From Cyclobacteriaceae bacterium (lineage in GTDB: Bacteria > Bacteroidota > Bacteroidia > Cytophagales > Cyclobacteriaceae): a stretch of DNA of 64,000 bases. Shown here piece by piece: positions 37,904-47,705 of the stretch. The notes under the pieces were generated by a model. It was not told the DNA's origin. It made no database searches and saw nothing but the letters and a program-made list of their open reading frames with translations. The stretch lies in the NCBI GenBank assembly GCA_958296015.1, contig CATQIH010000026.1, forward strand, positions 1-64,000. The letters are read 5' to 3'. The position numbers were made by a program, and so were the translations under genes. Numbering within the stretch: the stretch's first letter is position 1; each line of letters begins with the position of its first letter.

Positions 37904-40900
37904 TTAAAAAGTGATATTAGCACCAATAGTCATGACGCGCGGCAATGGGTACCCTGTAAAATCCCTTCCTGGTGTCAGCACACTAGAGTTATTAGTTAAT
38001 GCTTCAGGGTTGCCTCCGGTATACTTGGTGAAGATTGCCAGGTTCTGTACGCTGGCGTAGAGCCTTAGCGATTTGAATACACCTGACCTGGCAATCAACT
38101 CCTGCGTGAAGTTATAACCGAATGTGAGGTTCTGGATTCGAAGGAAACTGGAGTTTTCGACCCATCCGGAATTAATTTCGCGGTACAACACCCGGCCGCC
38201 ATTGGTGGTGGGTGTTACACCGTCTCCGATGTTTTCAGGAGATCGCCACCGGTCGAGCACCTTTTCGTCTACGTTAAATACGCCATCGGTATTGGTCAGA
38301 AACTCATTTGATGTTTTTAAGATTTGGCCACCCTGCGAACCTACAATAAGTACGGAAAGATCAAAGCCTTTGTAGCCAAAAGTATTGGTCAGGCCATAGG
38401 TAAAATCAGGATAAGGATTACCAATCACTGCAAAATCTTTCACCGGTTCAATCACCCCATTGCCATCCACATCTTTGAATTTGATAGATCCAACTACAGA
38501 AGACGGATTTTTGGGAGATTGATCAAAATCTGCCTGATCTACGTATAGTCCTTCCAGCACATAGCCGTAAAACTGCCCTATCGGCTTACCGACCTCAGTC
38601 TTGTGCGTAAAAAACCCTCCTCCACTGCGTCCGGCATAGATAGGCGCATTTTCTTCATTTAAGGCCAGTACTTTGTTTCGGTTGAACGAAATATTGAAAT
38701 TGGTGTTCCAAACAAACTCGCCTGTCGTATTATAGGTATTGACACTAATCTCCAAGCCTCGGTTCCTGACTTTACCCAAATTCACCAGTGCTGATGAGAA
38801 GCCGGAAGACAACGGAATTTCGTTATTGAATAGCATCCCGGTGGTGATACGGTTGTAATAATCCAAAGTTAAGTTGATCCGCCCGTTTACCACCGATGCA
38901 TCCAACCCCAGGTCGAGTTCGCTGGAGTTTTCCCAGGTCAGGTCTTGATTACTCACCGAGGTGGATACTCTTCCACCAGCCAGGTTGCCACCAAAAGCAT
39001 AGTTGGCAGTAGAAATATTAGAAGCATAAGAGTAATTACCAATATTAAAGTTACCGGCCAGTCCGTAACTTCCTCTGAGTTTCAGGTTATTCAACCAGGT
39101 ATAGTTTTGAAGAAAATCTTCTTCGGATAGCCTCCACCCCAACGCTACGGAAGGAAAAGTACCATAGCGGACATTAGACCCAAAGCGGGACGAACCATCA
39201 GTACGAATGGTACCAGTGATCAGGTATTTATCTTTGAACGTATAGTTGAGCCTGGCCAGATAAGACAATAACGACCATTTTTCTACATACGCTCCCTGGC
39301 CATTGAGCAAGGCAGCGGCATTGATAGTCTCCACCAAATCATCCGGATAGTTGGTGGCATTAAAATAATAGCCTTCGTTCCGTTCTTTTTGTGCTGTGTA
39401 GCCTAACAAAGCACTTAACTGATGATCTGCACCAATTTTTTTGTCATACGTCAAAACCAGTTCAGACAACCAGTTGAAATTACTACTGTGTGAGGTACTG
39501 GAATTTGGGATGGACAAATTGGGATTAGGGTTACCCGTTTCGCCAATCACGAAGGAGGGGCTGAACCTAAAGGCATTATCAGTGCTATAGTCTATATTGT
39601 AAGTGTACTTTGCTTTTAGCCCATCGATAATTTCAAGCTCAGCAAAGGCTGAGGCCAGTCCGCGGAAATACTTAGCCTTCGTACCGGCATACTCCAGCGT
39701 ATTCAAAGGATTTCCTGCCCCTATGGCTCCCGGTGAGGTGACAAAGACGGTGCGGTTGCCAGTAGAATCAGTGATAGGCACAATCGGACTTAACCACAAT
39801 GTCCGGGTCAGCAAGTCGCGGAAGCCGGTTTCAAACGAGTTCCGTTCCTGGACACTTCCGCTGGGAGCAATTTTCAACCCAACTTTCAACCGTTTGCTGA
39901 TATCGGATTGCACATTGGCCTGTAGCGTGTAGCGGTTGTAGCCCGTATATCTAACAGTTCCCTGCTCCTCCAACCGGCCTACTGAAAAAGAATATTGCGT
40001 AGACTCCGACCCTCCCCGGATACTGGCATCTATATTGTTTTGAAGCGCGGTACGCAATGCGGCATCGTACCAGTTGGTGCCCTCTCCATACTGCGATGGA
40101 TTGCGAAACTCAACAGGGATATCATCCTCATTGGCTGTTTCACCTTGCGCGGCAAACGCATCAGTGATACTCTCTCTGCGAAACTGGGCATACTGTGTGC
40201 CGTTTAAAACCTGAGGGCGGCCTTGCTGGGGCACCTGCTGTACGCCATAATAAGTATTAAGGCTTACCACCGGCGGTCCTGTTTTGCCTTTTTTAGTGGT
40301 GATCACAATAACGCCGTTTGATCCTCGCGAGCCGTAGATAGCCGTTGAAGAAGCATCTTTTAATACAGTAATCGACTCGATATCATCCGGACTCAAGACG
40401 TTCAAAGGATTGTAGGTTTGCCCGGAAGTGTTTGAGATAGCAAATCCATCAATGACGTACAAAGGATTGTTGCCTGCGCCGATAGAACCCGCTCCCCTTA
40501 TCTTAATATCCGTGCCTCCACCCGGTGCACCGGTCGACCGGCTGATTTGCACGCCGGGTATCTGCCCTACCAGTTTTTGGTCTACAGATACGACCGGGAG
40601 ATCCTTGATCTGCTCGGAGGAAACCTGGGCTACCGAGCCTGTCAGGTCTGATTTTTTCTGTGTGCCATAGCCAATCACCACCACCTCATTGAGCGACTGT
40701 ACATCTTCTGCAAGCGAAACATTCACTTCGGCTTGGTTGGCAACAGGAATCTCCCGAGAGACATAGCCAATGGATGAAAAAACCAAGGTATCATTTTCAT
40801 CAGGCACATTGATGCTGTACTGGCCATCTACATCGGTTACGGTGCCAGTACTGGTTCCTTTGACCACCACATTCACACCTGGTATACCCGTCTCATCTGT

Positions 40901-41329
40901 CTGCGAGATTACCGTGCCTGTGACTTGAATAGCCTGTGTGATCTCGATAGCCGCTTGTTTTTTTCTTGTTGCCAGCTTCACGTGGATGTTGTCATTCACC
41001 TGCCTGAAATGTACCCTGGTTGTTTTACCAACCGCCAGCAATACTTTTTCCAGTGTCTGGTCATCTGCCTGAATGGTAATGTTCTTTTGGTTGGGCAAGT
41101 CTTGTTCCTCATAGGTAAATGTGAAAGAGGTTTGAGATTCAATCGCCTGTATTACCTCTGCAAAAGTCGCATTTCTGACGTGCAAAGAAATCCGCACGTC
41201 TTTCACGCTTTGGTATTGTGCTACGCCGTCAGTGGCAAATAATACGGAGAAGGTGATGATCTGTATCATGAATCCATAGCATACGTATTTACTGGTCATG
41301 ATAAATAGTCTTAGTAAACGATTTTTCAT
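37904..41329 (-). CDS. SusC/RagA TonB-linked outer membrane transporter
   Basis: This 1141-residue protein has a signal peptide, then an STN domain at about 45-115 (ATFAEVIQAIESQTSFTFTY), which marks transporters that signal through FecR/ECF sigma. A CarboxypepD_reg domain follows (GTVISQTDETGIPGVNVVVK), then the TonB box/plug (LNEVVVIGYGTQKKSDLTGS; VLKDASSTAIYGSRGSNGVI) and a 22-strand barrel ending VMTIGANITF. It imports oligosaccharide across the outer membrane with the SusD partner. The STN domain matches the FecR and sigma genes just upstream. Confidence 0.97.
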   Translation of the reverse strand: MKNRLLRLFIMTSKYVCYGFMIQIITFSVLFATDGVAQYQSVKDVRISLHVRNATFAEVIQAIESQTSFTFTYEEQDLPNQKNITIQADDQTLEKVLLAVGKTTRVHFRQVNDNIHVKLATRKKQAAIEITQAIQVTGTVISQTDETGIPGVNVVVKGTSTGTVTDVDGQYSINVPDENDTLVFSSIGYVSREIPVANQAEVNVSLAEDVQSLNEVVVIGYGTQKKSDLTGSVAQVSSEQIKDLPVVSVDQKLVGQIPGVQISRSTGAPGGGTDIKIRGAGSIGAGNNPLYVIDGFAISNTSGQTYNPLNVLSPDDIESITVLKDASSTAIYGSRGSNGVIVITTKKGKTGPPVVSLNTYYGVQQVPQQGRPQVLNGTQYAQFRRESITDAFAAQGETANEDDIPVEFRNPSQYGEGTNWYDAALRTALQNNIDASIRGGSESTQYSFSVGRLEEQGTVRYTGYNRYTLQANVQSDISKRLKVGLKIAPSGSVQERNSFETGFRDLLTRTLWLSPIVPITDSTGNRTVFVTSPGAIGAGNPLNTLEYAGTKAKYFRGLASAFAELEIIDGLKAKYTYNIDYSTDNAFRFSPSFVIGETGNPNPNLSIPNSSTSHSSNFNWLSELVLTYDKKIGADHQLSALLGYTAQKERNEGYYFNATNYPDDLVETINAAALLNGQGAYVEKWSLLSYLARLNYTFKDKYLITGTIRTDGSSRFGSNVRYGTFPSVALGWRLSEEDFLQNYTWLNNLKLRGSYGLAGNFNIGNYSYASNISTANYAFGGNLAGGRVSTSVSNQDLTWENSSELDLGLDASVVNGRINLTLDYYNRITTGMLFNNEIPLSSGFSSALVNLGKVRNRGLEISVNTYNTTGEFVWNTNFNISFNRNKVLALNEENAPIYAGRSGGGFFTHKTEVGKPIGQFYGYVLEGLYVDQADFDQSPKNPSSVVGSIKFKDVDGNGVIEPVKDFAVIGNPYPDFTYGLTNTFGYKGFDLSVLIVGSQGGQILKTSNEFLTNTDGVFNVDEKVLDRWRSPENIGDGVTPTTNGGRVLYREINSGWVENSSFLRIQNLTFGYNFTQELIARSGVFKSLRLYASVQNLAIFTKYTGGNPEALTNNSSVLTPGRDFTGYPLPRVMTIGANITF

Positions 41330-41463
41330 ACATTTGTAGTGTTTTAATTGATAACATCATTAGAACGTGGCCCTCTTTTGTAAAGCATTCATGTTCCACC
41401 ATCTTGCTTTACGGGAGGGCATTTTTAAGTTAAGTTCGGAATTGTTTCATAGGCTTTTTGGCT

Positions 41464-42498
41464 TTAGTTAAATATGAGTGTTATATTTTTTTCTGTCATC
41501 TCAAAAGAAAAATTCTTGACATAGCTTATGCCTGTAAGCACGTTTTCCAGGTTTTGGTTTTCAAACATCCCGGAGTAGTGCCAGTCCTGACTTTTTACTT
41601 TACTTGTGTTGCCTGCAAGCGTAATCTTCACCCCATACCAATCTTCTATTTTTTGAACAACCTGTTCAATACTGGCTTTTTTGAAGTACAAAACGCCTTC
41701 TTTCCAGCCCAATGTCTCCAAAGTATCAAAATAATCCGTGTGGAAGGCATGATCTTTTGTGGTATAGGTTAGCTGCTCTCCAGGTTGAAGTTCTGTCTCC
41801 TTCATTTTAGCTGTTTTATAGGTATGTATCTGCACAACACCTGTTGCCAGTGATACTTTCGTTTCGGCACTGCCCTGCTGGTAGTTGATATTGAAGGAAG
41901 TACCCAATGCGGTAGTAGAAAGATTTCCCGCATGTACCACAAAAGGGCGTAATGAATCTTTAGCTACTTCAAAAAAAGCTTCTCCCACCAGCGTTATTTC
42001 CCGTTTATGTCCATCAAACCCTGCATCATAGGTGATAGCACTGCGAGCATTCAGCATCACTTTCGAGCCGTCCGGTAGCACGCTGATACGTTTGGTGCCT
42101 GCTGGTGTTTCGATCGTAGCCATTGCTACGGGTTCTGTAGTCTGTTTGCTCTGCGAAAAATTCAGAAAAAGCCAGGTAAAAAGGAAGGGAAATAAAATAA
42201 TAGCTGCTACTCTCAAAGCATAAGCCCACGAATCGGAAAGCCTTTTAAACTTCTTGTTACGTGCAGAAGGAGCAATATCACTTTGAGGCATTTGCTCATG
42301 AATCAGTCCGAGCAATTCGTGTGGATCATGTGCAAACCGGGGATCATCTTTGTCTATTTCTGCCTCTTTCCAGAAAGCGTGCAGCACATTCTCATGCATA
42401 GGCGTAGCACGCTGTTGACTAAACCAAGTCAACACTTTTTCTACCTCTTCAGGAGTACATTCCTTTCTGAAAAATTTCTCTATCAGCTTGCTGTTCAT
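41464..42498 (-). CDS. FecR-type anti-sigma factor
   Basis: This 344-residue inner-membrane regulator has an N-terminal cytoplasmic sigma-binding part (KFFRKECTPEEVEKVLTWFS), one membrane helix near residues 91-110 (ALRVAAIILFPFLFTWLFLN), a periplasmic FecR domain (TIETPAGTKRISVLPDGSKV; EITLVGEAFFEVAKDSLRPF) and a C-terminal DUF4974 domain (LYFKKASIEQVVQKIEDWYG). It receives the signal from the STN domain of SusC and releases the sigma factor at 42642-43280. The three genes are in the usual order. Confidence 0.95.
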   Translation of the reverse strand: MNSKLIEKFFRKECTPEEVEKVLTWFSQQRATPMHENVLHAFWKEAEIDKDDPRFAHDPHELLGLIHEQMPQSDIAPSARNKKFKRLSDSWAYALRVAAIILFPFLFTWLFLNFSQSKQTTEPVAMATIETPAGTKRISVLPDGSKVMLNARSAITYDAGFDGHKREITLVGEAFFEVAKDSLRPFVVHAGNLSTTALGTSFNINYQQGSAETKVSLATGVVQIHTYKTAKMKETELQPGEQLTYTTKDHAFHTDYFDTLETLGWKEGVLYFKKASIEQVVQKIEDWYGVKITLAGNTSKVKSQDWHYSGMFENQNLENVLTGISYVKNFSFEMTEKNITLIFN

Positions 42499-42641
42499 GA
42501 AGTTTCCTGCCCTTTATATTATCAATACACTTAACCCACGTATAGGGCCACTCTTTTTTTAGGAAAATTTTAAAAATTTTTCATTTTACAGCAAAAACTA
42601 TATAGAACCGTTTTTTAATTATAGAATGTAATGTGCACGGC

Positions 42642-43280
42642 TTAGAAGAGCAGATAGAGGATTAGAAAAACAACCGGAACGATCTTGTGCACCTGGATTT
42701 GTTCTCTGATAGAACGAAGAGCCTTACGAATGTGGTTTTTGACATTGCTAGTGCTCGTATTCATTTTTTTAGCAATTTCGCCATGACTTAACCCTTGCAT
42801 ACGGCTCAGCCTAAAAACCTCTCTTTGTACGGGTGGCATTTGCAGCAAGGCGGTTTGTACAAAGGTGTTTAATTCATTAAAATATACTGTATTCTCTGTC
42901 ACATGCTCTGTCTGACTGTCATGCAACATGATATATTTCTGATAAGCTACATAGTAAGTTCTGTGCCTGGCTTTGTTGTAGACCAGATTTTTGGCGATTG
43001 TGTAAAGAAAACTCTCAAAACGATACCGGGGATCAATTTCGGCTCTTTTTTCCCATACTTTCAGAAAAACTTCCTGTACCACTTCTTTTGCATCCTCGGC
43101 ATTGCTGGTAAGTTTCATGGCATACGCATAGATGACAGGTTCAAAAGTATAAAACAATATATCAAAAGCATTGGTATCTCCTTGTTGGAGTCTTTCGATG
43201 AGTTGTTGGTTGTTTTGATGGTTACTTTCTGGTGGCATGTAGTCTTTTCTTTCATACAGCTTATTTTTCGAAGGTAGCAT
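42642..43280 (-). CDS. ECF RNA polymerase sigma factor
   Basis: The 212-residue sigma-70-family protein has region 2 (AFDILFYTFEPVIYAYAMKL, AEDAKEVVQEVFLKVWEKR) and region 4 (MPPVQREVFRLSRMQGLSHG, EIAKKMNTSTSNVKNHIRKA). The ATG at 43238 (MPPESNHQ) is an equally possible start. The C-terminus is hydrophobic (IVPVVFLILYLLF), as in many Bacteroidota ECF factors of SusC/FecR loci. It most likely switches on susC/susD and the rhamnosidase when the substrate is sensed. Confidence 0.94.
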   Translation of the reverse strand: MLPSKNKLYERKDYMPPESNHQNNQQLIERLQQGDTNAFDILFYTFEPVIYAYAMKLTSNAEDAKEVVQEVFLKVWEKRAEIDPRYRFESFLYTIAKNLVYNKARHRTYYVAYQKYIMLHDSQTEHVTENTVYFNELNTFVQTALLQMPPVQREVFRLSRMQGLSHGEIAKKMNTSTSNVKNHIRKALRSIREQIQVHKIVPVVFLILYLLF

Positions 43281-43698
43281 TAAAACCAGTAATCGTCAAT
43301 ATAATTGTGTCATTTTTGCGCTTTATTAAGTAGCGATATTCACTTCTCGTGCCCCCTTACTCCAGGACAAGTATTACTCTTGTAAACCTAGCCAAGATTT
43401 TGCCCCCCCCGCATATTCTCTTGCTTTCATACTATTAGTTTTTATTGATATAATTTTGGCAAGAATTACCAATTAAATTTTTAAACATACGCTAAGTTAG
43501 CCATCTTTGCATAACTTTTAACTACTTACCGGTGCCTGCTCCGGAAATTCTTCTGAACAGTAAATTAACTCAGAACCCCGCTTATTAGCCGGACCACCTT
43601 TTTGGCTGGCTGGGTACTTAGCATGTGTTTCTAATGCCCTTTCGCCAGGCCAACACGCAGGTGTGTGCCAGGCTGAACAAACCATAAATAAAACCTAT
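43281..43698. other. Divergent intergenic region between sigma and GH43 genes
   Basis: It should carry the promoters of both genes. Visible features are a run of eight C (43403-43410) and a direct repeat GCCAGGC (near 43644 and 43667). A near-consensus -7 sequence CATCTTTG lies around 43502, but it is about 190 bp from the GH43 start. No gene was recognised. Confidence 0.45.
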
Positions 43699-45336
43699 AT
43701 GACGACAATTATTCCAATGCGTCCCATGTGCATGTTGCTCCTGTTACTCGGCTTGTTTAGCTCGGTCAATCAGGTGGCTATCGCGCAGGTAATCTCTCCC
43801 AAAACTTCAAAGCCGGAAAATGAGGCGAATAAGGCGAAAATATCCTCCGTTCGGTTACGAAATTTCACGGAAGACGGTAAGCAAATCACCCGGTTTGATG
43901 CCGTTGGCGATGCCATTGATGCCCATGATGGGGAGATTGCCTACTTCGAGGATACCTACTACCTGTACGGCACCAGCTACGATTGCGGCTTTGCCTGGCA
44001 GAATAAGAAAGCTCCTTTCTGTGGCTTCAAGGTGTACTCCTCTCCTGATCTGGTGAACTGGACGGATCAGGGGTACCTGTTTGATGCCAAAACACCCGTA
44101 TGGCAGACCCGTTGTGACGGAAACACCTACGGCTGTTTCCGCCCGCATGTGATCTTTAATCAAAAGAATCATGAGTATGTACTGTGGATCAACGTATACG
44201 ATAACAAGTCGGGCTTTCGGGTATTTACCAGTGCTTCCCCAACGGGTCCTTTCAAAGAGGTAGCGGAACCCACGCTGGCCATTAATCGCGATGCTCCCGT
44301 AGCCGGGTTGAACAACGGCGATCACGATACTTTCGTCGATGATGACGGTACGGCTTACCTCGCCTACACCGACTGGCGGGCCAAAGGAGCGATTGTCATT
44401 GAACAGTTGACGGAAGATTACTTGTCGGGAACCAACCGGTATGTAAATTCCGTGACGCCAGAGAGAACGGAAGCTCCAGGACTATTCAAGCGCGGAGGAA
44501 TTTATTATGTTACGTACTCTGATCCCAACTGTGGATATTGTTCGGGCACCGGCACCTCGTACCGCACGGCACCGACCCCACTAGGCCCTTGGTCGGAAGG
44601 AACAAAGATCAGTGATAACTCGTGTGGCGGGCAGCCTTCCTTCGTTTCTACCGTCAAGCTTACCGAAGATTCCCTGTTTATTTACGGGAGCGACTTATGG
44701 AACGATGCAGCCCGCAACGAAGCTCTCGCCAACTACTTTTGGTTCCCCCTAACCTTTGCTGCCGACGGCTCGATTCAGCCCATTGTTTGCGAAGAAACGC
44801 CCGCCCTGCCGATTAGGGTGGGTCAGCCCGATAAACAGGCATCTGCCGCGCAAGCGAAAGGCTCCCCTTCACAGGCGTCAGCAACCGAGTACACTACCGG
44901 TTGCAGTATCAACGATAGCCTAGGACGGCAGGACCAGGTATTCGTTGCTTCACAAACGGGGCTATTATCCGCCGTTTCCGTTACTGCCTACAAGAAGGAT
45001 GATCCCGACGCGCCTCTCGAGCTGGCCATTTACTCTGAAGAAGGCGCATCGAACTCAACGGCGAAGCCCCTATACAGTACGTTCCTACCGGCAGACTCCC
45101 TCAGTTGGGCTGCACGGAATCGCTTCATCCGGCCTAACCTGCGCGTTTCGGCAGGACAGCGCTACGTGCTCCGGGTGCGTTCGGCAGCTACGGTTGGCTG
45201 TTATGGCTTAGCCTATGCAGCCGGGGAAACGTCAAGCGAAAGTAAGATGCCTGGTCGTAATAAAGGCAACATACCCGGAACAAGTGAGGCAGGGCGAACT
45301 TTGAAATTTCAGACCTTTATTCAGGCAAAGAAGTGA
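43699..45336 (+). CDS. Exported GH43-family glycoside hydrolase
   Basis: The start was set at the ATG at 43699; the longer form would need GTG. The 545-residue protein has a signal peptide (MCMLLLLLGLFSSVNQVAIA) and a five-bladed GH43 propeller: DAHDGEIAYFEDTYYLYGTS (catalytic base region), FKVYSSPDLVNWTDQGYLFD, FRPHVIFN, VDDDGTAYLAYTDW and the acid region TPERTEAPGLFKRGGIYYVT. A C-terminal beta domain of about 150 residues follows (QDQVFVASQTGLLSAVSVTA). The family includes galactan- and arabinan-active enzymes. Base composition is more GC-rich than its neighbours. It diverges from the rhamnosidase locus. Confidence 0.88.
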   Translation: MTTIIPMRPMCMLLLLLGLFSSVNQVAIAQVISPKTSKPENEANKAKISSVRLRNFTEDGKQITRFDAVGDAIDAHDGEIAYFEDTYYLYGTSYDCGFAWQNKKAPFCGFKVYSSPDLVNWTDQGYLFDAKTPVWQTRCDGNTYGCFRPHVIFNQKNHEYVLWINVYDNKSGFRVFTSASPTGPFKEVAEPTLAINRDAPVAGLNNGDHDTFVDDDGTAYLAYTDWRAKGAIVIEQLTEDYLSGTNRYVNSVTPERTEAPGLFKRGGIYYVTYSDPNCGYCSGTGTSYRTAPTPLGPWSEGTKISDNSCGGQPSFVSTVKLTEDSLFIYGSDLWNDAARNEALANYFWFPLTFAADGSIQPIVCEETPALPIRVGQPDKQASAAQAKGSPSQASATEYTTGCSINDSLGRQDQVFVASQTGLLSAVSVTAYKKDDPDAPLELAIYSEEGASNSTAKPLYSTFLPADSLSWAARNRFIRPNLRVSAGQRYVLRVRSAATVGCYGLAYAAGETSSESKMPGRNKGNIPGTSEAGRTLKFQTFIQAKK

Positions 45337-45337
45337 G

Positions 45338-45404
45338 CCAATCCTACATTCAAACGGGATAAACCACAGGCGTACCTATCTCTTTACCGTGGACATAGGA
45401 TTGG
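45338..45404 (+). terminator. Possible terminator after the GH43 gene
   Basis: CCAATCCTA (45338-45346) pairs with TAGGATTGG (45396-45404) across a loop that holds an inner CCAC/GTGG pair. It starts right after the GH43 stop. The loop is long, so confidence is modest. Confidence 0.35.
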
Positions 45405-45476
45405 GAGTTGACTGACCGGCTAAACCGAACTACCCCGCTTGGGGCTTTAGCATTGGTTTTAGAAGAAAGCCCTATA

Positions 45477-45484
45477 TACCTTTG
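45477..45484 (+). promoter_or_regulatory. Bacteroidota-type -7 box for the DUF4260 gene
   Basis: TACCTTTG matches the TAnnTTTG consensus. A TTG at 45453-45455 stands 21 bp upstream as a -33 element. The box overlaps the most upstream possible start (45482), which supports initiation further down, at 45494 or 45518. Confidence 0.55.
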
Positions 45485-45517
45485 TATGGTAGTATGGTAA
45501 AAAAACTACTGACACCT

Positions 45518-45901
45518 ATGAAAACCCTTATTAGCATTGAAGAAGCGGCTCAGTTTGCGCTCTCTGTTATTTTATTTGCTAAACTACCGTTCGTTTGGTG
45601 GATATATCCGGCTTTATTCCTCCTTCCTGACTTGAGTATGATCGGTTATACAATCAATGCCAAAGTGGGAGCTTTCACATACAACTTAGTTCATCATAAG
45701 GCGAATGCTATCGTTGTTGGAGTCATTGGATTGTTTTTAGCCAATAATTATTGGTTATTGGCGGGTATCATTTTGTTCGGTCACTCCTCTCTGGATCGCG
45801 TATTCGGATACGGACTGAAGTATAATAAGGGTTTCAAGTTCACTCACTTAGGTGAAATTGGGACTCAAAAGAAGCCAGAGCAGACGTTAGGGTCTAATTG
45901 A
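45518..45901 (+). CDS. DUF4260 small membrane protein
   Basis: The 127-residue protein starts MKTLISIEEAAQFALSVILF. It has about four hydrophobic segments and the family pattern LLPDLSMIGYTINAKVGAFT, YNLVHHKANAIVVG, then GHSSLDRVFGYGLKYNKGFK and FTHLGEIG. The family is uncharacterised, inner-membrane, and widespread in Bacteroidota and Bacillota. The -7 box just upstream suggests its own promoter. An ATG at 45494 would add eight residues. Confidence 0.85.
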   Translation: MKTLISIEEAAQFALSVILFAKLPFVWWIYPALFLLPDLSMIGYTINAKVGAFTYNLVHHKANAIVVGVIGLFLANNYWLLAGIILFGHSSLDRVFGYGLKYNKGFKFTHLGEIGTQKKPEQTLGSN

Positions 45902-45948
45902 TTGCTTGAGCGTTCTTTCCATTTTTAGCATGTAATTAAGATAAATAG

Positions 45949-46991
45949 TTTGCTATAGGTTCAGCTTTTGGCATCTTGTTTCACGCTTTGGGCGGCGTTT
46001 CCGCCGCGAGCTTTTACGTTCCGTACAAGTCGGTCAAGGAATGGCCGTGGGAGTTGTACTGGATCATTGGCGGCTTCTTTTCGTGGGTCATTGTGCCGCT
46101 GCTGCTGTGTGTGCTAACCACGGAAGACGTGTCGCAAATCTTCGTCGTGCTGACCTGGGAAAACATGACCTGGCCGTTCTTCTTCTGACTGCTGTGGGGT
46201 GTAGGCAGCCTAACCTTTGGGCTGACGGTCAAGTACCTGGGTATTTCGCTGGGCATTCCTGCTGCTTTGGGGCTTACGGCGGCTTTCGGCACGTTGCTGC
46301 CGCCGGTATTCGATGGCTCCATCTACCTTTTAATCAATAGCTTCTACGGAAAACTTGTGCTTTTCGGCATTTTAGTCAGCCTGGCCGGCACCGCCGTAAT
46401 TGGCCGGGCGGGTTTCTTGCGGGATAAAAATCTGGACGCAACGCCAGCGGAAGACGGCCAGGCAACGGGCGATGTCAAACTGGGCATCACATTCGCGGTG
46501 GTTTCCGGGCTTCTGTCGGCCTGCTTTGCTTTCGGTATTGCCTCGGGGGCCGACATCGCCGAAGTCATAGCCCCTCACGTTCCCAATGCACTGTTTGTTA
46601 ACAGCGTCCTTTTTGCGGTGATTATGTTCGGTGGCTTTTTGTCTAATTTTGCCTATTGCTTTTTTACCATCGTGCGGAAAAATCCTTGCAGGGCGTAGAT
46701 TTAAGTGCCTCGAAACTGGCCCGAAAGAACCTGTTTTTTTGCGCACTGGGTGGTACTATTTGGTACACGCAATTCCTTTTCTATGGCATGGGAACCACGC
46801 AGATGCAGGATTTGGAGTTCGCTAGTTGGAGCCTCCATATGAGTTTCATTATATTTTTCAGCACGGTTTGGGGTGTTATTTTGCATGAATGGAAAGGCGC
46901 AAGTATGCCGGTGAAGCTGACTTTGTACGCAGGGCTGTTGATGCTGATCGGCAGCACGATTCTAATTGGCGCGGGGAACAGTGCTATGTGA
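45949..46991 (+). pseudogene. rhaT: L-rhamnose/proton symporter remnant
   Basis: The translated frames spell a RhaT-like 10-helix permease: FGILFHALGGVSAASFYVPY, KSVKEWPWELYWIIGGFFSW, YLGISLGIPAALGLTAAFGT, then SASKLARKNLFFCALGGTIW and GSTILIGAGNSAM. It has at least three lesions. There is no start codon in frame after the TAG at 45946. A TGA at 46186-46188 interrupts WPFF-LLWGVG. A frame change of one base near 46677-46682 (a run of A) separates NFAYCFFTIVRK from KSLQGVDLSA. The gene imported L-rhamnose with protons and is clearly dead. Confidence 0.88.
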
Positions 46992-47023
46992 TTTATAGAT
47001 TTATTCAGCCTCAAAGTCATTGT

Positions 47024-47608
47024 CTAAAGCGTCAATTCTAGTTTTAATAGTTCTTCATACGGATTTCCTTTTAGAGCTAAAAGTTTAGCAAATGCATGTT
47101 CGGTTTTTATACCCTTTGATTTTAGTCTTCTTATCTCTTTCTTAAACTCAATTCCTTCTCTTTCTAAAATTTTATTTTCTAAAATCATATGTCTGTAAGC
47201 ATATTGTTTTTCAGTCGGAATATTTTGTCCAAATATCTCAAAAGTAAAATGTTCAGTTTTAAATTCAGCAACGGTCGATTTGATACCATTAATTTTAGTC
47301 GAATAGATTTTAAATTCATCTTCTGTTTCAAAGTATTTAATCAAAATTTTTGAAAACTCCGAATGATTATTACATGCACAAATTACATCTAAATCACTTT
47401 CTGGTACATCGATGTCAATAGGAATAGTTCCTGCTAAAACCGGATTGTATTTTTCAAGCTTTTGAAAAATGCCAAGTTTCTCAATCTCATAAAACGCAAC
47501 CTTTTGACGGCTGTCTCCAGACTTTAAATATTCAAGATTCTTGAAATTTTTAATCACTTCGGCTTTTTTAGAATTATACACGAGGTTTAGGTATATATGT
47601 TGTAGCAC
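47024..47608 (-). CDS. DUF4269 nucleotidyltransferase-like protein
   Basis: About 190 residues. Family features are LEYLKSGDSRQKVAFYEIEK, AGTIPIDIDVPESDLDVICA (an acidic D-x-D strand like minimal nucleotidyltransferases), FEIFGQNIPTEKQYAYRHMI and KTEHAFAKLLALKGNPYEEL. No ATG is available. The best starts are GTG at 47608 or GTG at 47581. The function is unknown. It lies among broken genes and is more AT-rich than its surroundings, so it may be a later arrival. Confidence 0.8.
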   Translation of the reverse strand: MLQHIYLNLVYNSKKAEVIKNFKNLEYLKSGDSRQKVAFYEIEKLGIFQKLEKYNPVLAGTIPIDIDVPESDLDVICACNNHSEFSKILIKYFETEDEFKIYSTKINGIKSTVAEFKTEHFTFEIFGQNIPTEKQYAYRHMILENKILEREGIEFKKEIRRLKSKGIKTEHAFAKLLALKGNPYEELLKLELTL

Positions 47609-47705
47609 GTCTCGGCACGAACCTTACCGAGTAAAAGCTGGCTTTAAAAAACAAGAGTTAACAAACATTTCAGGCTATTATCGCCAATAGACTTAATTTC
47701 ACCTG

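Noticed and set aside
43855-44325. Minus-strand 156-codon frame
   Set aside because: It is antisense to the GH43 propeller at 43699-45336; no independent motif.
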